From Sambucus nigra (Eukaryota > Streptophyta > Magnoliopsida > Dipsacales > Adoxaceae), in the NCBI GenBank assembly GCA_949130495.1, contig OX422207.1, positions 834,866,073 through 834,930,072 of the forward strand: a stretch of 64,000 nt of DNA, in the 5' to 3' direction. The translations under genes were made by a program, and so were the position numbers. Shown here piece after piece: positions 24,082 through 34,899 of this stretch. How positions within the stretch are numbered: position 1 is the stretch's first letter; each line of letters opens with the position of its first letter. The notes beneath the pieces were generated by a model. That model did not search any database. It had not been told where the DNA came from and saw nothing but the letters and a program-made list of their open reading frames with translations.

Positions 24082-25303
24082 TGTAAGGACACAAGTCTCT
24101 GATTGAGTCTCAATATTGTGTTGGTTCGATTCTGAAAAAAACATTTGAGTCATAGGATAGTGTTCAAGTTTATCCATTCACGCCTATGACGTGTGAGTTG
24201 AAGACGTAGCGGCCAAGATTGTAAAGCTTCATCAAATGCCAAGTTTGTTATGCCTCGTTTCTACGTCACCAACATTGTTCCATTTCCTCCTATGGTATGA
24301 ATGCATTACATATATATATAGGAGTTTAGAACAATTTTTATTGGGTGTAATTATATTTTAAACTGATGTTTATTTTCAGAAGGTTTTTTAAAACTTTAAA
24401 ATAAAGTTTCTGGGCTGAAAATCAAATTTTAAGCATTCTGGAAGTTCGTTCAATATTGTCGTTCGAACGAGTTTTTCGTTCGAACGACAATGTCGTTCGA
24501 ACGAGTTTGTCAACGAACTTTCCCACTTGGCCACTGAAACTTCGTTAGAAGTGTCGTTCGAATGAGACTTCGTTCGAACGAAAATCTCGTTCGAACGAGA
24601 TTTCTGGCAAGAATTTTTTTGGCAGTTTTAATCAGTTTTCCCCCATGTTCCCACTCACTTTTACCCACTAACTCTTGATAGAAGTTATATGTGCGGGAAC
24701 CATGTTTCAAAAACTAACTTTTGACATTTTCTAAAAACCTTTTTTAGAGAGAAAATTTCTAAGTTCAAAAGTTCATGTTTTAAGTGTTAGCATTTTCAAG
24801 AACATTACCCAAAAAAAAACACTTTAGTTTACACCCATAGTTTGTTTATTCTAAGTTACCATATATATATATATATATATAGATAGAGAGAGAGAGAGAG
24901 AGTGTGAGAGAGGCAAGCTCCTGTGCACACTAAGTTTGCACACTAAGTTTGCACATTACTTTTTTAAAGTAGTAAAAAATATATTTTTGAGTTGAATTTT
25001 TTTTGTGTGATATTTAAACATTTCAAGAAACCCATATAAAAAAAATCAACTCAAAAAAACTTTTTTTGCTAGTTTTAAAAAATCGGTCAAACTTTCTATG
25101 CTTTTAAGCCCTTTAAAAACTGCGAAAGTTTGACCGATTTTTTAAAAATAGCAAAAAAAGTTTTTTTGAGCTAATTTTTTTTATGTGAGTCCGTTGAAAT
25201 GTTAAAATATCACATAAAAAAATTGGTGTGCGCCAGAACTCAAAAATATTTTTTTTATTACTTTAAAAAAGTAATGTGCAAACTTAGTGTGCACAGAAGC
25301 CTG

Positions 25304-25394
<91 letters not shown>

Positions 25395-26189
25395 TGCTTG
25401 GAGTGTTTGGCACTGGGTTTACTCTACCGAGTTGAAGAGTTCGTTTGGGTTTACTTCTACATCCCATAAAGAATAAGTTCGTTATTTTGTTGTGGCATTA
25501 TTACATGGTGAAAGGAATCATGTGTGGTTGACGGTAGTTCCTAAAGTCCGATCGGTGGATTCCGAGATCGCGGTGGATCTCCGTGGTTAGTCACTAGGCA
25601 GAGGTGTGTACAAGAAGGAGCGTCGAGGCTTGGACGAAGTCAAGTCGAGTGTTGTAAGTCTTTCTATCTTGTACTTGTAAAACCGTACTTAGTGGATTTG
25701 AGGCTAGGGCCATCCGAGGTTTTTTCCCATTCTGGATTTTTCCTCGTACATCGCGGCGTAGTGGTTGTTTACTTATATTATCTTTTGCATATCCCATTAG
25801 ATGCATGCTTAGGTAAAAAGATAAGATTTGGCTTAAATCTCTTCTTGCTTAATTTGGTGCTAATTAATTATTTGGGTAAAATTAAAATTAATTTAATACA
25901 AGTCACTTATTGGATAAAATTGGTTTGGACTAATTTTATAATATTGAATATATGGTTTAGGCAAATTCTAGGACTTAGGTTAAATTTCTTTTGGGCTAAA
26001 AGTTAAATAGTGAAAAATGTATTTGTTGTTTAATTTAATTTCACTTTGAGTTTTGTTTAATTTTAATTTGAAATAAATTAAAATTATTTGGTTTGTTGTA
26101 AGTTGTTTATGTGTTTGAACCATCTTTATTCCGCACTTTAAGGAAATACATTTTGAAATTTTTTAAATTGGGGGCCTATTGCACTTTCA
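24082..26189 (+). repeat. LTR3 of the copia array (2108 bp with inserts)
   Basis: TGTAAGGACACAAG... to ...TGCACTTTCA, followed by TSD TACCT. Palindrome cluster at 24445-24604 with five good copies. Longer than LTR1 and LTR2 because the TA microsatellite site has expanded and taken up a palindromic MITE. Confidence 0.87.
24862..25392. mobile_element. Hairpin MITE (24914-25303) inside a TA/GA microsatellite
   Basis: Left arm CAAGCTCCTGTGCACACTAA...GTTTGCACATTACTTTTTTA is mirrored by the right arm ending ...GTGCAAACTTAGTGTGCACAGAAGCCTG. The two arms pair over most of 390 bp, with the turn near 25110. The symmetry continues outside the element: (TA)n(GA)n on the left and (CT)n(TA)n on the right. 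No coding potential. LTR1 and LTR2 show the same site without the insert. Confidence 0.82.
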
Positions 26190-26194
26190 TACCT

Positions 26195-26540
26195 GCGAGG
26201 ATTCTTTGTTGAAGATGAAGGCCGAGGCTGATTCTAAGGCCTGTGGTTATGTAATTCTTGCTAGGATCGTAGTTGTTCTTCCTCAGAGATTTTTTAAGAA
26301 TAGCGTGTTATACTTGTGCGGGATATCAAGTAGTCAGTAAGTCGACTCTCTCGTAAATTTCTAAGTGAACAAAGGTTTTTCAATTTTGGGTTTTTTCCTG
26401 AAACTTAGCCTGAGTTATTTTCTTGGTTTATTTATCTGTTTTATCACCATAGATGCATTGTTAGTATAAAAAGATAAAATCAATTTAAAACTAGCTTCCG
26501 CATATATAATTGGTGTGGCAATTTTTTGTTGAAATCACCC
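26195..26540 (+). repeat. F 3' LTR, right part
   Basis: Continues the LTR interrupted at 5386. The word order GGAGAGGATCTCCATTG...TACCT|GCGAGGATTCTTTG resembles the uninterrupted C LTR (GGAGAGGATATCTACATC...CCTGCGTGTGGATCATTG near 41640). The right edge is uncertain, somewhere near 26540. Confidence 0.6.
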
Positions 26541-26762
26541 CTGCAATTATTTTACGTGCATTTTTAGCCTTTGAAAATTGTAACCATCATCTCACCCTTT
26601 TTGAAGTTGTATTTTTGGATGGAATTTTTTATCGATGATATTCTCATTATGGAGATCATGTATACCAAATTTGGTTAAAAATACATTTTTTAGAATTTTT
26701 AAAAAATGTATGTTCATAGGTATGTTGTTAGGAGGTATTTTCGACCCTCTTTCTCTCTCTCT

Positions 26763-26764
<2 letters not shown>

Positions 26765-26817
<53 letters not shown>

Positions 26818-26981
26818 TACTCTTGTGCGGACTATCCCATATTTTAACAGTGCGTACTGAACATGTGTCCAGAAAAGAGAGAGCGAGAGCCTATAATTTA
26901 GACAATAATTTTTAGACTCACCGCCAAGCGACACATGTCTGGTCCGCACTGTTAAAGTGCGGGACAGTCCGCACAAGAGCA
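26765..26981. mobile_element. Second hairpin MITE (26819-26981) beside a (TA)n run
   Basis: CTCTTGTGCGGACTATCCCA... is mirrored by ...GGGACAGTCCGCACAAGAGC, with arms of about 50 bp containing AACAGTGCG and CATGTGTC, giving a hairpin of about 163 bp. It is preceded by (CT)n(TA)n at 26740-26816 and followed by a short TA run. Confidence 0.8.
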
Positions 26982-27383
26982 TTATATATATATATTGGCA
27001 CTTATTTGAAAGATTATCTAATTTTTTTACCTTTTATCAAACATGCAATTTTGATACAAGATGATAGAGAGTTTAATACCCTTAGACATGAACAACATTG
27101 AACCTGAAGTTAAACTATTTGTGCAAAACCATAAGTTACTCACACACAAATGATAAAACTTAAAGTTCTACATTTCATATAATTCACACTAGACGCTTTG
27201 CGAATTATTTCAATTTAGTAACTGAAGTCCTAGGTTTTAATTTTATACTTTATATGAACCCGAAGATTCATATACATATGACATAAAATAGAACCTAGAG
27301 TTATACAATGCCGGGTAAAATTATAAATGTGATGAAATAAAAAAAATGATGTTCTAAGTTGTTATCCTAAGAACGTGAAGTTT
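26982..27383. other. AT-rich sequence, nothing recognised
   Basis: No repeat boundary and no coding signal seen. Confidence 0.6.
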
Positions 27384-27393
27384 CAAAATACTA

Positions 27394-27589
27394 TCCACAC
27401 TAGGTTGTTCTAGTGATAAGGGGCGGCTCGTTTAGGCCAAAGGTCTCGTGTTCATAAAACTCCATGAATATCATATTTTAAGCGGACGGTGTGTTAGGGT
27501 TTTCTGGAATAACATCCTCCCTGTTTAGCTCACATGGGATAGTACAAAGAGCTCATTCATGTGGAGGTTCAGGGTTATAAAAAAAATAC
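27394..27589 (+). mobile_element. tRNA-derived SINE (196 bp) with 10-bp target duplication
   Basis: Flanked by the direct repeat CAAAATACTA (27384-27393 and 27590-27599). Contains an A-box-like TAGTGATAAGG (about 27411) and, some 38 bp later, a B-box-like GTGTTCATAAAACTCC, the internal RNA polymerase III promoter layout. It ends in an A-rich tail (GGGTTATAAAAAAAATAC). The diverged B box suggests an old copy. Confidence 0.72.
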
Positions 27590-27599
27590 CAAAATACTA

Positions 27600-28900
27600 G
27601 ACTTAGAATCTGAAGTTTTAACCATTAACTCAATGAACCTGACGTTTAAACAGATAACTTGATGTTGTCTTTACTTTTCAGATGAAATATTAATCACAAT
27701 TATTTTTGTGGTCATAATTATATATTATAAACCTAATTTTTTTTTTTTTATCCCGAAGTCTCTAACCAATGATCAAGAACATAAATTTTTGATACATTAG
27801 TTAAAGATCCTAAGTTGCAACTTTAATTGACCAATTTTTCGTTCTTTAGTTTTATATTTTGATTTCATATCCGTATAGTTAAGGTCTTTGTGATTGAAGC
27901 TTAATAATTATATTATGATCTATAGTACAAGATTCGTGATGATCCAAAGCCATCAAAATGCATGATTTTTAGACATATATTTACTTTCCTGACTTTTCAT
28001 AAACATAATGATCTTTATCTTGAAATATGAATTTTTTTTTAAATTATGAAGTATTCTAAGATCATTTATTAAAAATAAACTTGAAGATTTTGTTATCCAA
28101 CCCATATTTTGAATATCTCATAATTATTTTAAAAGAGATATTTTTTATAAAAAAGTACTTTTGTTTTTTTAGGTTTAGTCAACAAATATCTTGATCATAA
28201 AATGAATTATTGTATTGTTACGCATCTATATATTTAGTTCTCACTTTACTCTTAGCATTGACAGTTCCGAATTAGTAATATATAGTAATATTTGTCTGGC
28301 AGACCGTGAATAACTCACACTATTTTAAAAAACTTTAGTTTTTTTAAGAGTTATTATGTATTAAAAATAAGGTTTCAACCATAGTTGAAGGTGCTAAAAT
28401 TATTGTAGGCACCAGAATGGCCTATGTATTATTGCTATGTGGTACCTAGCCATTCATATGAGATGATTTATATGAAAAAAAATCTTGAAGAAATTTTCTT
28501 CATTTTATAGGCATTAGAATACATGGGTACCATGATGAAATAAATAATGAAAAATCATTTTTACATTACTTCTAGTGTTTGAAGCGAGAAGTTTAAAATA
28601 ATAAAAAAAGATTGCGTTATTCATGAGATTACACTATACAACATTTATTGTTGTAGGATTGCATTTTTTCATGATCTTGAAGCTCCATGGTTTAATTAAT
28701 TGATATTATATAATGATAATTTGACACCTTAATTATTTTTCATAAGCTTCGATGATTGTATATGATATTTTGACCTATTTTTCCAAGTATTTATGGCTTT
28801 AATTGATGTATATATTTACTATTATTATTATAAGGTTATGTATATTATGCTTGTGATTTTAACTTCTTGAACCATTGTTAAATATATGGTTTATTGCTTT
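27600..28900. other. AT-rich sequence, nothing recognised
   Basis: No open frame of note, no terminal repeats and no microsatellite. Probably old degraded repeat sequence. Confidence 0.55.
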
Positions 28901-28929
28901 TATGCCACACTTTATTTTGGTGAGACATT

Positions 28930-30230
28930 ATTCTCGTCATTAGGGGAAGGAAGACATAACTGAAGTACATATTGTTCCTGAAGAATTGTGAGAATTATCA
29001 TGGAATATTTCCATCACTTTCTCGTCTAATCCTTCTTATCGCTCAATGGGAAAATAAACTTAAATAAAAAATATATTGAAACATCACATGATTATGAAAA
29101 TTAAAATGTTAGATGCAGTCACATGGACTAGTTGTAAATGTACTTACAAGAATACTGTCCCAATGGAAAACAATTGACAGTAAATAAATTTGTTGTACTC
29201 TAGAAGCGTGACAAAATTATCGGTCCCGACTCCTTGACTCCTTAGTATTTCAGGTCAAATAAAATCAAGCCCAAATAGTGCTCCAAAGGGGTATACATAA
29301 CAATCAATAAGAGGTTATGAACAAAAGATCTAATTTCTCTGAAAAACTTGAAAAGGATATTATCCATGAAACTGCATAAGTTCCCTAAGTGACTATAAAT
29401 CTCCTGAAGTAGGCAACGGTACCTAATATTAATGAGATTTCTATAGTTTATAGATTTATAAGAGAAAAGTGGGATCGCTCAAGATGATCATCGATGATAT
29501 AGCTACATAAATCAAAGTGTAGTGATGATATAAATTCATGTATCATGAATGAATGTCGACAAATAATATATTAACCAAAATGAGAAATAGCCATGATGAC
29601 ATAATTCGAATCTCTAAATAAACGTGGTGTATTTGGACCTACAGTACAAACTTATGGCAAATGTGTGTTTATTAAAAAAGCGAAGTATGAAACTCTCTAA
29701 AAAGTGCACAACTTATGGCAAAAGGTTTTATGTAAAAACCCCAAATGATTATATACGAACATACCTTCCTGTTACGATCGTAAATACTTTTCAAATATCT
29801 AACTATTTGAACACTTTTTTAAATATATTATATATAAGACTCATGAATATTTTAACTTCTTATTTGTACGGGACTTAGCTAATGAAAACATATGAAAATC
29901 CTATAATGATTTTCTTTTCCCGGAGAGAAGCCAAGGAGTGTGTACTCAATTCAATAAGATGTTCATTGTACAACTTAAAGCAATTCGAAAGGATATAGGC
30001 ACAATTGTTTTAGCAAATACTTGTATAATAAAAGGTATAAAAATCATATATATATCATGTGCCATCATATAAATATTATTAAAATGATGTGCCCGTGAAG
30101 ATCTAAATTGAAATGAAAAATACCCAAATAAGGAAATAAAAAAATGAATGACCTTAGGGTAATTAGTTATTGTCTCGGCCTGCAGATTTAGCACTGTTTT
30201 GGTTAACCACTGATCCATTAGTCAAATGGA
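28930..30230 (+). pseudogene. Dead Ty1/copia pol remnant (post-integrase linker to RT)
   Basis: Heavily mutated, but the order is recognisable. NECRQ near 29550 matches the ECRQRNDWPKW block that precedes copia RT. It is followed by VFGPTVQT (VFGPVVQTP block), TYGKRFYVKTPNDYIRTYLP (ARLVAQGFxQRPGIDYxETYSP block), SYLYGT, and NSIRCSLYNLKQFERI (LxxSLYGLKQSGRMW block) near 29970. Dozens of stops and frameshifts. The solo LTR at 30231 cuts it. There are no nearby copia LTRs I can pair with it. Confidence 0.65.
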
Positions 30231-32915
30231 TGTGACAACCCGCAATCCGAAATAATGGGTGGCCAGCCCGATACTCCAACATAACTGAATCATGGATAGA
30301 AGTCATTCTCAGCATCACAACAATAAAAAATAAGTATACGGGAAAAGCACCCAATAATTCAGAAAATAGGTTGCCAAATTTTTTAGTTTAGTTTGATTAC
30401 TAGTAAAAGAAAACAATTTAAACAACCCAAATCTGAAGAGAAAATGGAATTCCCAAAAAGGCTTATATTACATCAACAACAAATATACAATAAGGGACCG
30501 AATATGATGTCGGTCAACAGGTACATACCACGTGATACAACAGTTTAATAATTTAAATAATACATCCATTAAACATTTACAAAGTTTGGGCCACACGCCC
30601 GAGTGAAAGACCCGATCATGTCTAGAATACAAAAATGAAGGCGTCTAACAAAATATCCTGTAATATCCGCAAAAATCTTACAGCTCCACAAAATCATAGG
30701 AGTGGGAATATCAACACGGGCGCCGTTGCGGCGGAGCACCTGAGCGGATACAATTTCATGCACAAGAAGAAAGAAATGAACGGGTCAAGGCCCGATTTTA
30801 TATGATTACTAGATGAATAAGAAGCATGACAGCCATGAAATATTAATCGTGAAGATAAGTATAAGAGTCTAACAATAAAAACCCAAAGCATAATACAGCA
30901 GTTTAATTGATAATGTCTTTTATTAAATTAAACAAGAGGATATAATTAGACATCATAAATTTAAAAGCCTCCATTATTATTTACCATTTCATTCCAATTT
31001 CCATTCCTTAACAGGAATATAATACCATCATATATATTCTTATGGCATTTTACATATCTCAAGTCCCACTTGATTTAGAATGGTCATATTCTTATACATA
31101 TAACGATTCTAAGACCGCCCCTCCGAGTTTCCCCACTGAGCGCGCCCCTAAATGACTATCATCTTTTAGGGCCTATCAAACAAGACGACCTGGGCACCTA
31201 ACGCACGTTGGGAAGTGGCCATATGCCTGCGAGTGAGTCATAACCACACCCGAAATTACCTCACTATCCCAGAATAAAACATATAACAAAACCGCATATG
31301 GCCGAGGACTATAGTCTCCCTGCATTCACTAGTCAGGGGACATCACCTTATGCGCGAGCTTCCCTTATGATATCATTTAGAGAGGTGTGTTTAAGTAAAT
31401 TATCATTTACTATTTAAATCTTATTTTCATTTCCATTATTCATATGTATATTTCATTTTATTCGAGACCATCATCATTGAATATTCTCATTAATATTCAT
31501 CATATATTAAATCCCGAATTAATCTCCAAGTGATCACACTATTTCTACAAGTCCCAAGGTCTTATACACCTCATTAGGGCCCCTAGAGTCTCCAAGTATG
31601 GGCCTACAACTCCAAGACACTTAACGGGTTTCTAAAGAAAAGAAAACCCCAAGCCTTATTTTGTACACATTTGGAGTAAGCCCCATTTAACCCAATCCTA
31701 ATGTAGGGTAGCTATCTAGCTCACCTAGGACTCTAGGACTCTAAGTTTAATTCATTCAAGAAGGTTCCTAGTCCCTATCAAAAGAAAAGAAACTAGGAAA
31801 TAAAATAAAGATTATAGGCGAAAAACAGAGGACCGGTCGACCGGTCCTGAGACCGCGGTCGACCGCGCCTCAAAATCTTACCTAAGAAGAAAAGCATAAA
31901 GCTATGTTCGAAAGGGCCGGTCGACCGATCATAGGACCACGGTCGACCGCACACCAAAAATTATGCCTTTGTGGGAAAGCAGTGTGCCCACCCCCGAGGG
32001 CCCGGTCGACCGGTCATAGGACCGCGGTCGACCGGTCATAGGACCGCGGTCGACCGGTCATTGCAGACCTAGACCAATTTCATCTTCTACCAAGCTAAAT
32101 CCAAGGTCAAATTTCAACCTTTTGCATTTCTCCCCCTAACCCCCAAGTACAATATACCAATAACATTTCCAAACCTAAACAAACATACTAAATCCTTAGA
32201 AATCCTACCAAACTGAGATCTAATAATTTAAATAGCCAAAATAGGTATCCAAACCTAATATTTACCCAAATCTCCCAAATATACAACTATCACACTAATT
32301 ATTCATCTTAAATCACATAATAGCAAGTAGAAAACTTTTCTTAAGCTTGCAAATTCAGATTTGAGGAAGATGGATGCAAGATCAATCTCCAAATCTTCAA
32401 TCTCTCTCTTTCACCACAAGTTCTCTTCTTCTCTCTCTCACTCTAGGTTAACAAATTTCACTTAAGAGAAATAAAAGAAAAGCAAGACATAAATCGTGCC
32501 TTTAGACTAAATTCCCAACTTAAGTGGTTAATACCACATTAAATAATTTGTAACTACACATTTATGCTAAAACCAGTCAAAAGTACCCAAAACCTCAAAA
32601 TACAATATGACACTCAATTTGACTATTTCGAACCATTTGGGACCAACTACACCCTCCAAATTATCATTTGGAAATTTTATAACTCTTTTCAAGTTTCGGC
32701 TTCATTTTAAACCATAAATGTCATTTTAAATCATATGACACAATAAACTGCACGTGGTGATATTTACCCACATATAAGGTAAACATACAACATTTTAGTA
32801 AATATTAACTTATCTCATTAAATTAATACTTACTCCACATTCCAACACTTTGTATATAATTACTTCACATAGTAAATAGATATGAAATAGGTTCGCAAAA
32901 GCGAGGGTTGTTACA
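30231..32915. repeat. G: solo LTR (2685 bp), TSD ATGGA
   Basis: Starts TGTGACAACCCGC and ends AGGGTTGTTACA, with perfect 5-bp duplication ATGGA (30226-30230 and 32916-32920). The length, TG...CA ends and absence of coding or primer sites fit a solo LTR of a gypsy element with long LTRs; the lineage is not certain. Contains a cluster of GGTCGACC palindromes at 31831-32060 and a CT-rich stretch at 32395-32450. Orientation is not determined because the termini are near-inverted repeats. Confidence 0.8.
31831..32060. repeat. GGTCGACC palindrome cluster in solo LTR G
   Basis: Seven copies of GGTCGACC, alternating between CCGGTCGACCGG-type and GCGGTCGACCGC-type extensions. They are separated by repeated CATAGGACC spacers in the second half. 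Strikingly GC-rich in an AT-rich LTR. Confidence 0.9.
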
Positions 32916-32920
32916 ATGGA

Positions 32921-33876
32921 TTGAAAAGTCCGGCAATACTTTAGCATATTTTTAGCATGCCATTTTAGCATATCCATGGTTTTCAGTCTCTAAATATTAA
33001 AATATCCATATCATCCTAATGTGGATGATAAGTTTGGTCTAAAAGTATCATATTTGTATGTTATTAGTGCATTGTTAAGTTTGATCTAAACACAAAGCAC
33101 ACCATGATTTAGAGTGAAAACTCTCACGAGAAGAACCACTATGGCACTAACCCAAATAAAGTTCAAAATAGAGCAATGATTATATGGTTTAATAAGGACT
33201 CATACACGATTTACATATACGACAATGATACATGCCATAATATTGCTCCCTTGCATTCTATTCCTCTACCTGTGCCCGTGCTAGTGATAACCACTATAAT
33301 CCCGGATAACACTTGCATAACCTCCAATGCCTTAGTATCCACCATTCTAGATTGGGGAACAATCAGCCCACACGTAATATAATGTGTTATCCTCTTCAAT
33401 GTAGAAGATCTTAGGGAATTCATAAACCTAGAGTATACTTTAGTTGTATAGAGTTGGATATCTCAGGAGATTCATAATCCTACAGTATACTTTAGTTAAA
33501 TAAAGTTGACATATTATTAAAACGGAAGGACTTTAGGCTTCGTCTATTACAATACACATATAAAGGTGTTTAACTAGTTTATCAGCGAAAGGGGTCCATT
33601 AAAAAAATGCTTTCCCAGACGAATGTCCTCATTCGAATCAGAGAGCCCTCATTTGAATAAGAGATTTTGATCGAGGAACTCTCATTCGATAAAAAAATTT
33701 ATCAACGGTTATTTTAGTAATCAGTGGGATCTCATTCGAAACAATCTTAGATAAATAGTTCCTCATTGGAAAACTTCTTTTGATCGATCTCAGCTACCTC
33801 AAAATATAAGCTCTCCATCGATAGCCTCTTCGATCAAGAAGACACCATTCAAGTGACGTCACTTAGTGATGACTAT
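32921..33876. other. Old sequence between solo LTR G and E2
   Basis: No gene recognised. Around 33620-33745 the word CTCATTCGAA and variants occur five or six times, a degraded echo of the palindrome clusters in the copia LTRs. This part may be a remnant of another such LTR. Confidence 0.45.
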
Positions 33877-34411
33877 TGATGTCAAAAAATGGACTAGATT
33901 CAATTTTCTAATCACGAATTAAATATATTATGCAATGAAATAAACACATAAGAGACAGAGAGTTTTTAAAATGGTTTGGCTGTGAAGACAAGCCTACATC
34001 CATTGTTATTGTATTGATTTGAATGGTTACAGAAAGCTAGGTACACTTGCTACAAGAAGAATAACCTATAATCCATTATATCTTGTCTATTGTGAAAGGA
34101 ATACGATGTATTTATAGTGACCCGGAGATCAAGGGTTAGAATGACTTTATATATTCAAGCATTTGCAGCCGTATATAATGAATGTGATGGTTAATACTCT
34201 AGACCACGCGTGTAAGGACCCTTGGTTGTTTTCCAAGTGGTGACTATTTATTTACTTCGATGATTTGCATGTTTCATGTTGGTCGGCCTACTTACCGAGC
34301 AATTATCTTCTGGGCCGATTAAGTGGCGTCTGACTAAGACTGTTGCCACGTAAGGTGATAAGTGTTCATTTCTAATTGGTCCACATAGATGGATAATTTT
34401 TGGTATCAACA
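33877..34411 (-). repeat. E2 3' LTR (about 535 bp)
   Basis: Plus-strand bounds TGATGTCAAAAAATGG and GGTATCAACA. Shares with the E1 LTR the blocks GGACTAGATTCAA / AGACTAGGTCTAA, AAATGGTTTGGCT / AAGTGGTTCGACT, and GGTCCACATAGATGGATAAT. The inner flank GAAGCCCCCAATGCC is, on the minus strand, a purine-rich tract ending in GGGGGCTTC. Confidence 0.78.
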
Positions 34412-34426
34412 GAAGCCCCCAATGCC
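34412..34426 (-). other. E2 polypurine tract
   Basis: Minus strand GGCATTGGGGGCTTC directly before the LTR start TGTTGATACC. This gives the plus-strand DNA priming site for reverse transcription and fixes the orientation of E2. Confidence 0.72.
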
Positions 34427-34670
34427 TCATTCTTGATAATTTGATTAAAGGGATAGAGTATGGTTTCTTCAAAGTTGGTCGGCGAAAGCCGACTTGTAGG
34501 ACTTGTGAAAAAATTTCATGCCATGATCATGTTATGGCAATTTTGTGGATGATTTGATAGTTAACGAACCGCTAAAGGTTAGATTGGTATTTTCATGCTT
34601 TTAGAGTTGTGCAGCCGTCAGAATGTCAATCGTCGATACAAGTAATCATTATCTTCATTATTTTCTAGGT

Positions 34671-34850
34671 AAGCTATAAGAGACGAGACTTTTGCTAGTT
34701 TTTTGCACCACAAATTTTCAAGCTTTTGAACTCTCTTTCTTTTTCAAGCTTTTCATCTTTGAGCTTTCTTTTGCATTCTACCCTTTCTTCTTCCACCATT
34801 TTCTCTGTACGCTTTCTTCCTCCCTTTCTTTTCGATTTATTTATTTGCTG
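34671..34850 (+). promoter_or_regulatory. Candidate promoter and leader of the E2 antisense gene
   Basis: CTATAAGAG at about 34674 is a plausible TATA box. It is followed by a C/T-rich leader (34728-34850, with repeated CTTTC and TTCTTCC) typical of plant 5' untranslated regions. It lies about 260 bp inside the 3' LTR and points away from it. Confidence 0.5.
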
Positions 34851-34899
34851 TAATCATAGTTTACATTGTTTATGGGGACTCTTTAGATGAATTTAGGCG

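Larger units (their letters stand above)
5387..26189 (+). mobile_element. Tandem copia array: LTR1-gag A-LTR2-gag B-LTR3
   Basis: Three homologous LTRs in the same orientation (5387-7076, 18630-20204, 24082-26189) enclose two homologous internal regions. LTR1 has a primer binding site on its right, LTR3 a polypurine tract on its left, and LTR2 has both. The whole block is flanked by TACCT (5382-5386 and 26190-26194), so it behaves as a single insertion that was later duplicated, most simply by unequal recombination between LTRs. Each unit carries a gag gene but no protease, RT or integrase, like the TR-GAG class of non-autonomous plant elements. Unit A was later invaded by a CACTA transposon and LTR3 by a MITE. 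Confidence 0.85.

Noticed and set aside
25199..25469. Frames rich in Tyr-Ile repeats
   Set aside because: Pure translation of the (TA)n microsatellite.
29946..30354. Two overlapping minus-strand frames
   Set aside because: They straddle the insertion edge of solo LTR G at 30231 and have no motif; the plus strand here carries the copia RT remnant.
30231..32915. Host gene or non-coding RNA between 30.2 and 32.9 kb
   Set aside because: TG...CA ends and the ATGGA duplication show a single inserted element; no frame over about 90 codons.
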